A DNA stretch of 64,000 nucleotides from Dama dama (GCF_033118175.1 NC_083692.1:87834501-87898500), one strand, 5' to 3'. Counted from the first letter of the stretch, positions 42,125 through 52,290 are shown. Notes: generated by a model from the sequence alone, not told the origin. Translations and numbers: made by a program.

Positions 42125-42880
42125 GAATTAGGCAGTTGCCACGACATATGATGCAAAGAGCATACATCATGTGGCCCTACTTATGTGAAATCGAATAAAT
42201 GCCCACTTAGAACAGGAAGGATGCTCCCGGAGGATGGCCACCATGGCCTCCTCTGGGTGGTAGAGTTTGTAGTTTTCTCCTTAGACTTTTCTAAACTTAT
42301 TACAAACCTTTGTACCATTTCTTCAAAAGGGTTTTAAAAAAATTTTATAAAGCATCTTAGAGACAAAGCCGGGTTGGAATCCAGGTCTGTGGGGCTCCAA
42401 ACCTTTACTTTTCTGCCCTTTTCAGTCACATCTCACTGACCTGCTGCTGGGAGGGCCTGAGCAGGGCACACCTTCGGGCTGAGGCTGGTGTGCCCAGGGA
42501 AGCGACAGCTTCCGACATCACCAAGGCAAGGGTCAGCCGCCCTCCAGGCTGCCTTTCTTTGGGGGAAGGCAGTAGCTTACACATTCAACCTAAGCAGAAT
42601 AATGTGAGATACACTGAGATTATTTAGGCCATCAGCCCCTCTCTGATGCCTTAAATCCCACCACTGACACTTACTAGTAATAAATAATAACAATAATAAT
42701 TGGTGAAGGGACTACTGGTGGCTTCTTCTCCTTATCTCTATATACTAATATTTTGACCATGATCATATATTGCTTTACAGAAAGAAACTAGTTTTCAAAA
42801 TTATAAAATTTACAGAATTCCAAGTTTTCATTCTTACCCTGGGACATAAAGAATTTCTTTCTATAGCTAAATGCTATACA
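42125..42880. other. mostly unique sequence, old repeat traces
   Basis: Possible remains of an old element lie at 42180-42350, with a MIR-like antisense tail at about 42355-42420 ('gggttggaatccaggtctgt'). A (TAA)n-like patch lies at about 42677-42700. No coding feature is seen. Confidence 0.35.
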
Positions 42881-42886
42881 CACTAT

Positions 42887-43099
42887 TTATGTGTGTGTTA
42901 GTTGTTCAGTCATGTCCGACTCTTTGCAATCCCATGGACTGTAGCCTGCCAGACTCCTCTGTCTGTGGAATTCTCCAGGCCAGAATACTGGAGTGGGTTG
43001 CCATTCCCTTCTCCAGGGAATCTTCCTGACCCAGGGATGGAACCCAAGTCTCCCACACTGCAGGCAGATTCTTAACCATCTGAGCCACCAGGGAAGCCC
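42887..43099 (-). repeat. Bov-A2 SINE with target-site duplication
   Basis: A complete antisense copy runs from 'tagttgttcagtcatgtccg' to 'atctgagccaccagggaagc'. ACACACTAT flanks it (42878-42886 and 43100-43108), a perfect 9-bp target-site duplication. Confidence 0.96.
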
Positions 43100-43108
43100 A
43101 CACACTAT

Positions 43109-43280
43109 AGTCTTCATGATATCCTTGCAAGAAAGATGTCTCAATTTTGGACTTGAGAAGCTAAGACTCTGAGAGGCAATAAGGCTAAGTGACTCGCCCG
43201 AGGTTACACAGCCGAGAGGTCACCAGCCTAGATTCAAACTCAGGCCTGTCTGCCTCCCAAAGCAGCAGCTCTGTTCCTCT
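43109..43280 (-). repeat. MIR SINE
   Basis: 'gaagctaagactctgagagg', 'taagtgactcgcccgaggtt', 'acacagccgagaggtcacca' and 'ttcaaactcaggcctgtctg' are antisense MIR. Confidence 0.75.
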
Positions 43281-43284
43281 TTGC

Positions 43285-43905
43285 TTTCATATCACATCAT
43301 TCATCACTGCTTTTTGAGAAAGCCTTGCCCCTCCTCCCTGACTTCCCTTCCAACCTGTGAATCCATCTCCCCCACCCCCCAGCCCCAACCAATCACCATG
43401 AGAGGAACTGGTTAGCAACCGTTTACTAGGATCCTGCAAAATATTTGGGTCCAGCTACCCACATTCATGCTGTAATTAGAAACACAGTTCCATGGCTCAA
43501 TGATGCCTGCACTGGACCTAGGGCTAGCATCACATTCCCCAGTGCCTGCCAGGAATGCCCACCATGTAATTTCTGCCCTGTTGATGAAAGTTGTTCTTTG
43601 TCCTTCCCAAACCACACAAAAACCCCTTGAAAGGGGGCAAGGGTCCAGAGTTCAAGGCCAGCCTCCTGCAAATGGGAGGGATAGGCCTCTGGGAAAGAGG
43701 CAGGGCTGGTGGCCCAGGACTGGGCTCGGAACCTGGAACAGAGTACATGGGAGCAGAGCTGGCACCCACACCTTCCCTCAGCTGGAAGCAGAGAGGGCAA
43801 GGGAGGCCAAGGCCACACACCCTTCAAGACCAGGTGCAGGCCCAGCTCTCCTGACCCCAGGACTGGCCCTCTGTCCCACCCCGCCTTACAGGCAGGACTG
43901 GTGGG
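43285..43905. other. unique sequence, no feature recognised
   Basis: No repeat is recognised. Frames up to 166 codons overlap on both strands between 43.46 and 44.0 kb without any known motif, so I do not call a gene. Confidence 0.4.
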
Positions 43906-43911
43906 GATGCA

Positions 43912-44090
43912 GTCTTGGAGCCGGCTCTGCCACTCCCCTGCCCTGGGATCAAGAACAAACCTTCACCAGCTGGGCCTCGGCCTGCTCATCCGATGAATGA
44001 GCACCAGGTGCCCACCTCCCATGGGTCAATGAGGACTGAGAGTGTGTACCTCATAGATACAGTCCAGACCTGGTACCTAACACATCCATT
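43912..44090 (+). repeat. MIR SINE fragment
   Basis: 'cttggagccggctctgccac', 'ccagctgggcctcggcctgc' and 'tgtgtacctcatagatacag' are diverged sense MIR. Confidence 0.5.
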
Positions 44091-44173
44091 TACAGAGAAG
44101 GGAACTTATATTTCATATGCTGAAGAACTGTGTGATTATTTTACCGAAAGAATGCATTTTGAGAGATTGGTGG

Positions 44174-44335
44174 TGTTCAGTCACCAAGTCATGCCTGACT
44201 CTTTGCAATCCCATGGACTGCAACACACCAGGCTTCCCTGTCCTTCACTATCTTCTGGAGTTTGCTCAAATTCATGTCCATCGAGTCGATGATGCCATCC
44301 CACAATCTCATTCTCTGCCCCTTCTCTCACCCTCA
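44174..44335 (-). repeat. BovB 3'-end fragment
   Basis: The antisense series 'gttcagtcaccaagtcatgc', 'tctttgcaatcccatggact', 'aggcttccctgtccttcact', 'tcatgtccatcgagtcgatg' and 'atgccatcccacaatctcat' is the BovB tail past the part shared with Bov-tA, so it is BovB and not a SINE. Confidence 0.9.
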
Positions 44336-44339
44336 ATAT

Positions 44340-45010
44340 TTGTATAATTTTAAAACACTAAAAATTTATCCTTTAATATCCCAGAGTGAGTCTGCAGCAG
44401 ACCAACTCCTGGACCCCAGGCCTGGCTCTCTACACTCCCCCAGACCTCCCACCACAGGCTGACCCCTGGGGAAATGCCTCCACTGGCCCCCCACCCTGGG
44501 CCAGTGCTGTCCCCGGCAAAGGGCTGGGGGCCACTTTTCCAGCAATGAGCCCAGCTCCACAGGGTGGGACATAGTGGCAACAGCTGATAAGCTGCCCTGT
44601 TTAGCTCTGTCTACGGCTGGCCTGGGAGAAGGCCCAGGCAGCAGACATTTGGCTGTGCCCTCTTCCCCTTCCTGGGCCGGCTTGGTGCCCCTGGGACTGG
44701 GACAGCCCTTGTCAGAGGGTCCTGCAGTCACTGTCTGCAGGCCCCCAGCTGAAATGAGCTGGGCGTGGGGGAGGGGTGAGCACAGGCATGCGTGGTTGTT
44801 GATTTAGATTATTTTATCTTTTGCTGTAGGTATTACATTCTCACAGTTCAAAATCTCCATAGGATTTCTAACCCTCTTCTCCAGCGCCCCCTCCCCCAGT
44901 GCTCTCCCTAAAAGACAACCGTTGTATATAAGCAAATATATGCATGTACATCTCTGCCACACTGCCCCTCACAGCCTCCCTGAGCAGCCACATGGGGGCC
45001 GCACCCTCAC
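44340..45010. other. unique sequence with old repeat traces
   Basis: The stretch around 44815-44960 ('aggtattacattctcacagt', 'ttcaaaatctccataggatt') reads like an old dispersed repeat I cannot name. The rest, including an E-box/GATA-like CAACAGCTGATAAGCTG at about 44579, is unique. Confidence 0.35.
44881..44898 (-). promoter_or_regulatory. CTCF-like motif, minus strand
   Basis: CCAGCGCCCCCTCCCCCA reads on the minus strand as TGGGGGAGGGGGCGCTGG, which contains the core AGGGGGCGCT. It lies in or next to old repeat-like sequence and is a weak call. Confidence 0.25.
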
Positions 45011-45089
45011 TGCCAGCCAGCTCTGCCCACATGCCTTTGTCTGCTCGGCGCACTCCTCCACTCCCCTCTCCCACACCCCTCCTTCACTC

Positions 45090-45460
45090 AGCTCATCTTC
45101 TCTCATCCTCCAGGTCTCAGCTTAAATGCCCTCCTCCTTCTGGAAGCCCTTCCTGATCCCAAGTTTCACTCATCCCCAACTCAGTGCTTTCATGACCCCC
45201 AAACTTCTCTGCCAGACAACCTGGGATGGCCTCTTAATTATCTGCATCCCTACTAGATCGTAGGGTGGCCCACCAGTCCAGCTCGCCATGGACTTTCCCT
45301 GTCTAGGCACTGATAAGCCCACATCCCAGGAAAGGGCTCCAGCAAAAAGGACAGCTGGTCACCCTAGTAGATGCTGGGTTCCGTAAGGGCCTGGAAAAGC
45401 TCTGCCTTATTCATCCCCGTCTCCCCAGCACCCAGAGGCTCCATAAGGATTTGTGGCATT
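45090..45460 (+). repeat. L2 LINE 3'-end fragments
   Basis: 'ccaggtctcagcttaaatgc', 'cctccttctggaagcccttc', 'ctgatcccaagtttcactca' and later 'ccttattcatccccgtctcc' and 'ccagcacccagaggctccat' follow the L2 3' end in order, with a poorly matching middle part at 45230-45350. Confidence 0.65.
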
Positions 45461-45464
45461 ATAA

Positions 45465-45672
45465 AAACAATAGCCCACTTACGTAGCAACTACTCTGTGC
45501 TGGGCACTGTTCTGAGCGCCTTACACATATAAACTCATTTACTCTCATAACCACCCAAGGAAGCCAACAAAGGTTCCAGGAGGTTAAGACACTTGCCCCA
45601 GGTCACAGGGCAAGTGAGGGGCGGAGCCAGAGATTCGAGGGTCTTTACCCAGGCCACTCTGGGTGCACGCTA
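45465..45672 (-). repeat. MIR SINE
   Basis: 'caactactctgtgctgggca', 'tgttctgagcgccttacaca', 'aggaggttaagacacttgcc' and 'ccaggtcacagggcaagtga' are clear antisense MIR. Confidence 0.85.
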
Positions 45673-45679
45673 TTCTTGG

Positions 45680-46050
45680 GTCTCTGAGCCTGACATGTAC
45701 AGGCTCCTGCAGAGGGGGAGCTACGCAGGAAGAAACCCCAGCTCCCCAGTCCTGTGGTGGGTAGCACTGCCGGGGACACAAACTAGCGGGACCTGAGGAG
45801 AGGCCTCACTTTAGGCTTGCACTGCGGGAGCAGGGTCCTCCTGGGACCAGCACGCCCGGTACGCCAGAGCTTTGCTGCAAAGTTGAGAATTCACTCTGCT
45901 GCAGAAGAGGGGAAGGCTTGGAAAGGGAAAATTAGGGGAGCAATAATTATTGTTCTCATTTTGGAGGGGAGCTTACAGAGGGCTCATAACCTGGCTTCTG
46001 AAGGTCAAGGAGCTCTGCACAGCTGCCTCATTAACAAAGGACCCCCTTTT
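45680..46050. other. unique sequence, no feature recognised
   Basis: No repeat or exon is recognised before the A-run. Confidence 0.35.
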
Positions 46051-46054
46051 GCTT

Positions 46055-46075
46055 AAAAAAAAAAAAAAAAAAAAA
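46055..46075. repeat. A-run of 21 bases
   Basis: An uninterrupted A21 lies here with no recognisable SINE or processed pseudogene in front of it. It is therefore either a simple repeat or the tail of an element too diverged to read. Confidence 0.9.
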
Positions 46076-46109
46076 TGCCTTTCCTACACACACAGCCTTT
46101 TCTCCAACA

Positions 46110-46296
46110 CGGACTCCTGGAGCCTCAGCCTGGCTCAGGGCCCTCCTCACTCTAGCTATGTACCTTTGGGCAGGTTCCTACGCCTCTCTGAGTCTCTTTC
46201 CTTATCTGTGAAGTGAGACTAATAGTAGCGCCTACCTCAGAGAATTGTTCGTGGATTAAATGAATTAATACACACAGAGTACTTAGGATAGTCATA
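46110..46296 (+). repeat. MIR SINE
   Basis: 'tcactctagctatgtacctt', 'tgggcaggttcctacgcctc', 'tctgagtctctttccttatc', 'tgtgaagtgagactaatagt' and 'gtggattaaatgaattaata' are clear sense MIR. Confidence 0.85.
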
Positions 46297-46492
46297 TGAA
46301 GTGAAAGTTGCTCAACTGTGTCTGAATCTTTGTGACCCCATGGACTCTACAGCCCATGGAATTCTCCAGGCCAGAATACTGGAGAGGGAAGACTTTCCCT
46401 TCTCCAGGGGATCTTCCCAACCCAGGCATCGAGCTCAGGTCCCCCATATTGCAGGCGGATTCTTTACTAACTGAGCCAAGGGAAGCCCAAGA
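46297..46492 (-). repeat. Bov-A2 SINE at the end of a MIR
   Basis: An antisense copy runs from 'tgaagtgaaagttgctcaac' to 'actgagccaagggaagccca'. ATAGTCATA flanks it (46288-46296 and 46493-46501), a 9-bp target-site duplication. Confidence 0.95.
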
Positions 46493-46517
46493 ATAGTCAT
46501 AGGGACGGAGTATATAC

Positions 46518-46750
46518 GGACTTCCCAAGTGGCACTAGTGGTAAAGAACTAGCCTGCAAATGTGAGAGACATAATAGACATGGGTTCAGTCCCTGGACCA
46601 GGAAGATCCCCTGGAGGAGGAAATGGCCACCCACTCCAGTAGGTGGGAGAATCCCATGCCGGGAGAATCCCATGGACAGAGTAACCTGGTGGGCTACAGT
46701 CCAGGGTCGCAAAGAGTCAGACACAACTGAAGCAACGTAGCATGCATGCA
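46518..46750 (+). repeat. Bov-A2 SINE with an internal short duplication
   Basis: A complete sense copy is flanked by GAGTATATAC at 46508-46517 and 46751-46760 (perfect 10 bp). Inside, GGGAGAATCCCATG occurs twice in close tandem (about 46646-46674), a private duplication relative to the family. It is only about 25 bp from the opposite-strand Bov-A2 on its left. Confidence 0.96.
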
Positions 46751-46804
46751 GAGTATATACAGAGTAAAGGCTGAGTAGATGTTGATTGATGGTATTATTC
46801 CAAG

Positions 46805-46945
46805 CTTATGGTGTCCTATCTTCCTAGAATGCCCTTCCCCACAACTGGGTGAAATACTCTTCAAGTCTTTCCTGCACCTGTGGCTTAAAACCTGCGGCTA
46901 TGTGTCTGAGATCATGGGGTGCTCTGCACCTTAGAAGCTGTAGCC
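46805..46945 (+). repeat. possible L2 LINE fragment
   Basis: 'ttcctagaatgcccttcccc' and 'ctcttcaagtctttcctgca' resemble the L2 region that encodes the 'CLxxWNALP'-like 3' end. It is short and weak. Confidence 0.35.
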
Positions 46946-47119
46946 TCATCTATCATTCATGGTGAAAGGACAAAGAGAACACAATCAACCTGTAACCTAA
47001 TCAATTAGAATAAAATGGCCATTGGGAACACAATGACAATGATTGTGGAGATCTGGCTAAGCAGCTTCTGTCAGGAGGTTGAGGTAGGGGGGCACCTGAG
47101 CAGAGTCCAGAACAGTGTG

Positions 47120-47275
47120 TGGTAATGAGAAGCATGGGGTCAAGGGATTGACTCAGTTTGGATCCCAGCTCCTGTGTAAACTTCCTGGGTGACTCTGGGC
47201 TCAAAGTCACCTGTTCCTCATCTGGAAAATGGGGGAACAAGCACCATCCTCAGAATGCTGTTAGGAAGACACATT
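47120..47275 (+). repeat. MIR SINE fragment
   Basis: 'gtttggatcccagctcctgt', 'cctgggtgactctgggctca' and 'tcctcatctggaaaatgggg' are sense MIR. A weak antisense MIR core follows at 47320-47400. Confidence 0.68.
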
Positions 47276-47565
47276 TCATGATTCAAACAAAGGCCCATGA
47301 AACAACAGCTGTGAAACCTCATGCAGGGTGCCAGCCAGCTAAGCATCGTTGTCCTCATCTACAGATCTGCAGATAAGGAAATAGACCAATAAACCTAGCT
47401 CACATCATGCTTTAGAGCAAAGTACCTCGCCGGAAGCCTGGACAATGGTAGGGGTTACAGACATGGTACTTCCCTCTTCCCTGAAGAGAGCAGCAAAAGC
47501 CAGTCGATCTGTGCCTTGGGTCACTCCTTAGTTGCTTTAGGCAAGTCACTCAATTTAACTGGGCT

Positions 47566-47662
47566 AGAAAAAGGAAGGAAGGAGAAGGAAAGAAATAAGT
47601 GAGAAATAGGGAAATAGGGAGACAGAAAGAAAAGAAGGAAACGAAAGATGAAAAAGAAAGCA
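47566..47662. repeat. polypurine simple repeat
   Basis: GGAA/GAAA-rich sequence, more than 90 percent purine by eye, spans about 95 bases with GGAAGGAAGG and AGAAAGAAAAG patches. Confidence 0.85.
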
Positions 47663-48805
47663 ACATTATCGCCCCTAGCCAACCAATGTGGGCTACTGCA
47701 GACTGAGCAGACCAAGAGACATAGTGGCAGATGGCTGGGTGGGCAAACAGTTAGTGGTCATCCACTCTGTCTATGCTTACCAGAGCTTCCCCAGGTGAGA
47801 ACCCAATTCCATGTCCTCCCCTGGATCTTCCCAACCTGCAAACCAGGAATAACAGTTCAAAATTTACTTGATGGAAATTTGCCACATTAAAATACAGGGG
47901 GAAAGACAAACAAAGTTGGAGGCCTCATACATCTTGCTTTCAAAACATATTACAAAGCTACAGCAACCAAAACAATATGGTAATGGCATACAGACGGATG
48001 TTTACACCAATAGAACAGAATAGGGAGCCCAGAAATAAACCCTTGTGCATGGTCAAATGATCTTCAACAAAGATGCCAAGACTACATAATGGGGAAAGGA
48101 TAGTCTTTGCAACAGTTGGTGTTGGGGAAACTGGGTATCTACATGCAAAAGAATGAATTTAGATTCTTATCTTACACTATATACAAAAATCAACTCAAGA
48201 TGGGTCAAACACCTAAATGTAACAGCTGAAACTATAAAACTTCTCATAGAAAATAGGGAAGGAACTTTAAAACATTGGAGTTGGCAATAATTTCTCAGAT
48301 GTGACACCAAAAGCACAGGCAACCTAAGCGAAAAATAGACACATGGGAAGGTACCAAACTTTAAAATTTTCACACAGCAAAGGAAACAGTGAAAAGAATC
48401 AACAGAGTGAAAAGGCAACACACAGAATGGCAGAAAGTATTTGCAAATCATATGTCTAATAAGGGGTTAATATCCATAACAAATCAGTAGTAAATAAATA
48501 ACCCAATTAAAAAATGGACAAAAGACTTGAATAGACTTTTCTCCAAAGAAGATATATAGATGGTCAACAAGCATATGAAAAGATGCTCAACATCACTAAC
48601 CATCAGAGAAATGCAAATCAAAACACAATGAAATATCATCTCAGATCCATTAGGATGGTCACTATCAAAAAACAAACAGAAAGTAACAAGTGCTGACAAA
48701 GATGTGGAGAAATTGGAACTGTTGATGGGAATGTAAAATGATATAGCTGCTGTGAAAAATAGTATGATATTTCCTCAAAAAAATTAAAAATAGAATTAGC
48801 ACATG

Positions 48806-48916
48806 CATGCGTGTGTACTCAGTCACTTCAGTCATGTCCAACTCTTTGCGTCCCTATGGACTGTAGCCTGCCAGGCTCCTCTGTCCCTGGGATTCTCCAG
48901 GCAAGAATACTGGAGT
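48806..48916 (-). repeat. truncated Bov-A2 SINE in L1
   Basis: The antisense series 'tcagtcacttcagtcatgtc', 'ctttgcgtccctatggactg' and 'ttctccaggcaagaatactg' stops before the tRNA-derived part. L1 reads 'tagaattagcacatgc' on the left and 'gatccagcaattctac' on the right. Confidence 0.93.
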
Positions 48917-48946
48917 GGATGATCCAGCAATTCTACTTTTGGTATA

Positions 48947-49312
48947 TGCCTTAGTCTACTTGGGCTGCTATAACAAAATATCATGGCCTGGGTGGCTCAT
49001 AAACCACAGAAAATTGTTCCTCATAGTGCTGGAGGCTGGGGATCAAAGATCAACCTATCAGCATGGTCAGGTTCTGGTGAGAGCCCTCCTCTGGGTTGCA
49101 GAGCGCTGATTTCTCACTGTGTCCTCACACAGCAGTGAGCTAGGGAGCTCTCTGTCCCCTTCTTGTAAGGATAAGGGCACTAATCCTATTCATGAGGGCT
49201 CCACCCTCATGGCCTAATTACCACCCGAAGGCTCCATCTCCAAACACCATAACATTAGGATTAGAATTTCAACATAGGAGTTTGGAAGTATAGGGACATT
49301 CAGCCCATAGCA
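48947..49312 (-). repeat. MST-type MaLR solo LTR in L1
   Basis: A 366-bp solo LTR in reverse orientation starts TG and ends CA. Recognisable phrases are 'tgggctgctataacaaaata', 'tagtgctggaggctgggga', 'cactaatcctattcatgagg', 'gctccaccctcatggcctaa' and 'gacattcagcccatagca'. GTATA occurs immediately outside both ends (48942-48946 and 49313-49317), the 5-bp target-site duplication expected of ERVL/MaLR integration. It is a recombined solo LTR with no retroviral coding sequence. Confidence 0.93.
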
Positions 49313-49844
49313 GTATATATCAAAAGAATTGAAAACAGGATCTTGAAAAAATATTTGCATATCTGTGTTGATTGTAGCATTATTCACCATACTGAAGAGG
49401 TGAAAGCAGCTTAAATTTCCTTTGAAGAACTAAACAAAATGTAGCATAAATACACAAAGGAATGTTATTTAGCCTTTAAAAAAAGAAAGAAATCTTGTCA
49501 TAAGTTACAACATGGACAAACCCCAAGGATATTATGCTAAGTGAAGTAAGTCAGCCACAAAAAGACAAATATTACATGATTCCATTTATATGAGGTTTCT
49601 AAAGTAGTCAAATTCATAGAGAAAGAAAGTATTGATAGAAGGTGGTTTCCACGGGCTGAGGGGAGGGGGAGATGGGAATATGTTCAGTTGGTATAGAGCC
49701 TCTGTTATGCAAGATGAAAAAGTTCTGGAGATCTGTTTTAAGATAGTTAACACTACTGCACTATACACTTAAAAATGGTTAAGATGGTAATTTTATGTTA
49801 TGCATCACTTACCACAATAAAAAAAAAAATAAAAGGCACAAATC

Positions 49845-50405
49845 TAAAAAAAAAAAACTAGTTGTGGGGTTGGGTCCCATCATCTGAACCCAAATTCTGG
49901 TGTTTGTCCACATTTTCTCCTTGCAATCACAGTACAAAAATACAACAGTGTATTTCAGGAGTAAAGATACCCCACTGCTTTATCCTTGCAAAAGCAATAA
50001 TGCACAGTGTAAAAAAATGCAAACAAGAGACGTGCAAAAATAAAACCCCCTTCAGCACACCCCACTTCAAGAGTCAGCCAGGTCCTCCCAGCCCTTCTTC
50101 TGCACACTCACAGACACAGGCTGTTCCTTCTCACAAAAACTCAACCAGGGATCATATTGCCTTGCAAACTCTTGTTTTGTCGTGTGTGATCAAATCTGTT
50201 TGTGATTTTCCCAAACTCCAACAACACATGCTGCTGCAGCGGGCCAGAGGTCAGAGAGAGATGGGGACCTGAGAACACCCCCTCTCTCCTCCCACCACCA
50301 AGAAACCCAGAACAGGCTGGCAGGAGCCTCTCCACAGGCTCACATGCAGGGAAGGAAGGGTTCATAAATCTCACATTCAGAATTTCTACAAATGAAACAG
50401 AAAAT
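49845..50405. other. unique sequence, no feature recognised
   Basis: No gene is recognised. Two CTTCTAGTTAT(A/G) phrases and repeated 'aaatgtgtaaacttctagtt' around 50478-50540 belong to the L1 3' end that follows. Confidence 0.35.
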
Positions 50406-50692
50406 GTCAAACTACACAAATGGGCAAACAGATTGGTGGTTCCCAGAGGCAGAGGGTGGGAGAAATGGGTGAAGGTGATCAAATGTGTAAACTTCTAGTT
50501 ATACAAATGTATAAATGTATCAAATGTGTAAACTTCTAGTTATGAGCTCTGGGAATATACAGCATGGTGACTGTAGTTAACAAAGATGTTTGGAAATATT
50601 CAAGGAGTACTTTCTTAAAAGTTCTCATCATGAGAAAAAAATGTTAGGTGATGGATGTTAACTAAATGTATTGTGGTGATTATATATATATG

Positions 50693-50916
50693 TATTGTTG
50701 TTGTTGTTTTGCTAAGTTGTGTCCAACTCTTTGCGATCCCACGGACTGTAGCTCGCCAGACTCCTCTGTCTATGGGGTTTCCCAGTCAAGAATACTGGAG
50801 TGGGTGGCCATTTCCTACTCTAGGGGATCTTTCTGACCCAGGGATTAAAACCATATCTCTTGCATCTCCTGCATTGGCAGGCAGACTCTTTATCATTAGC
50901 ACAACCTGGAAAGCCC
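50693..50916 (-). repeat. Bov-A2 SINE, left arm of an inverted pair
   Basis: An antisense copy runs from 'ttgctaagttgtgtccaac' through 'ggccatttcctactctaggg' and 'ctgcattggcaggcagactc' to 'caacctggaaagccc'. Its tRNA-derived end meets the next SINE head to head across only AATATT. Confidence 0.93.
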
Positions 50917-50922
50917 AATATT

Positions 50923-51041
50923 GGGCTTCCCTGGTAGCTCAGCTGGTAAAGAAGCTGCCTGCAATGCAGAAGACCCTGGTTGGCTCCCTGGGTTGGAAAG
51001 AACCTCTGGAGAAGGGATAGGCTACCCACTCCAGTATTCTT
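50923..51041 (+). repeat. Bov-tA unit, right arm of an inverted pair
   Basis: A sense unit from 'gggcttccctggtagctcag' to 'ctacccactccagtattctt' lacks the BovB-derived 3' part and continues directly into a second sense unit, as in dimeric Bov-tA elements. Confidence 0.92.
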
Positions 51042-51210
51042 GGGCTTCCCTGGTGGCTCAGCTGGTAAAAAATCCGCCTGCAATGCGGGAGACCTGCGTT
51101 TGATCCCTGGGATGGGACGATCCCCTGGAGAAGGGAAAGGCTACCCATTTCAGTATTCTGGCCTGGGTCACAAAGAGTTGGACACAATTGACCGACTTTC
51201 ACTTTCATTC
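51042..51210 (+). repeat. Bov-tA second unit, internally deleted
   Basis: A second sense unit begins 'gggcttccctggtggctcag' and reaches 'atttcagtattctggcctgg'. It then skips the middle of the BovB-derived part and ends 'gtcacaaagagttggacaca' and 'tttcactttcattc'. Confidence 0.92.
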
Positions 51211-51579
51211 ATTATATTGTACCCCTTAAACGTGTATAATATTATATCTCAATAAAACTGGAAAAAAAGAAAACTGGACAAAACTTCTTTCCCCTTTCAG
51301 TATACCTACCCACTTTTCTTTAGGTTCAAGCAAACATAACCAACATTTATCCCAGTGAAGTCTTGGAGGGTTACTCTATCTCTCTCTCTCATACACACCA
51401 CACACACACTTTCTTTAAACACAAAATGGGATCATACTTTACACACCACTACACAATTGCCTTTTTATACCTAATAGAACAGACAACCCTGCAAGTCACC
51501 GCACACAGATTCAACAAGCTCCTTCTTAAAAGTCTACTGTATCCATTGGCCTGGATGTAACCAAATTCATCCACCCATG

Positions 51580-52290
51580 CCCTAAGAGGTAGACACTGGG
51601 ATTGTCACTATGAAGAACACCACAGTTAAAAAAAAAAACAAAACCAGTTATTTTTTATGGATAGTCCTGAAAGTGGGATTGATGGGGCAAAGGGCATGCC
51701 CATTTCTATTTTAATAGTTAGTGCCTAGTGAAAAATGGTATTTTGTTTATGGTTTTATTTGCATTTCCCCAGCAAATGGGGAGGAGGTCTGCCTTTCTTG
51801 TGATTTCATTTCCTCTTCTGTGAAGTGATTTCATCCATTTTTCTATTGTTTGACTTTTCCCAATTAGTTTGTAGGAATTCTGCCTGAAGGGTCTTGAGGG
51901 GTATGAGGAAAATGAAGATTTTATCTATCTGTATGTAACAAACACTTCTCATCTACGATTGTCTCTAGACTTGTTTGCAGAGCCTCTGACCAAGGAGACA
52001 TTTAAATACCTGACATGTTCTAATCTGTCTTTTCCTTTATGGTCCTGGTTTCCTGGCTTTCTTGAGAAGATCCTCCTTACTCTCAATATTGTATAAGACT
52101 TTCTCTAAACTTATATTTTTACTTCTAATTTTTCATATTTCAGTCACCTATCCAGACAGAGGCAAGTCTTATTTTTAATTATCATGTGCATCATTCCTCA
52201 TTAGTTTATGTTGATTATCTCACTCTTTTTAAATGCTGCATCATATTCCACAAAGGATATAATGACATTTAACTTGGAGTGTTTGGGGGT
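51580..52290 (-). repeat. possible ancient L1 fragment, antisense
   Basis: 'aaagtgggattgatggggca', 'tttatttgcatttccccagc' and 'cctggctttcttgagaagat' resemble antisense L1 ORF2 text from memory. Divergence is high and boundaries are vague. Confidence 0.4.

Larger units (their letters stand above)
47895..49840 (+). repeat. sense L1 LINE 3' half, split by Bov-A2 and an LTR
   Basis: The L1 ORF2 C-terminal region and 3' UTR run in sense orientation: 'gaaagacaaacaaagttgga', 'caaaagcacaggcaacctaa', 'cagagaaatgcaaatcaaaa', 'atccagcaattctacttttg' and 'gctaagtgaagtaagtcagc'. It is split by a Bov-A2 fragment (about 48806-48916) and an MST-type LTR (48947-49312). It ends near 49840 in an A-rich tail. 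The reading frame is destroyed by stops and insertions. Confidence 0.9.
50410..51262 (+). repeat. L1 3' UTR split by three SINE units
   Basis: The older L1 3' end is seen as 'agattggtggttcccagagg', 'cagcatggtgactgtagtta' and 'gtgatggatgttaactaaat' up to about 50692. It resumes at 51211-51262 with 'ttgtaccccttaaacgtgta' and 'tatctcaataaaactgga'. A 40-bp unit containing 'aaatgtgtaaacttctagtt' is locally duplicated at 50478-50540. Confidence 0.72.

Noticed and set aside
46055..46075. A21 as the tail of a processed pseudogene
   Set aside because: No recognisable coding or transcript-like sequence precedes it, and no target-site duplication is visible.
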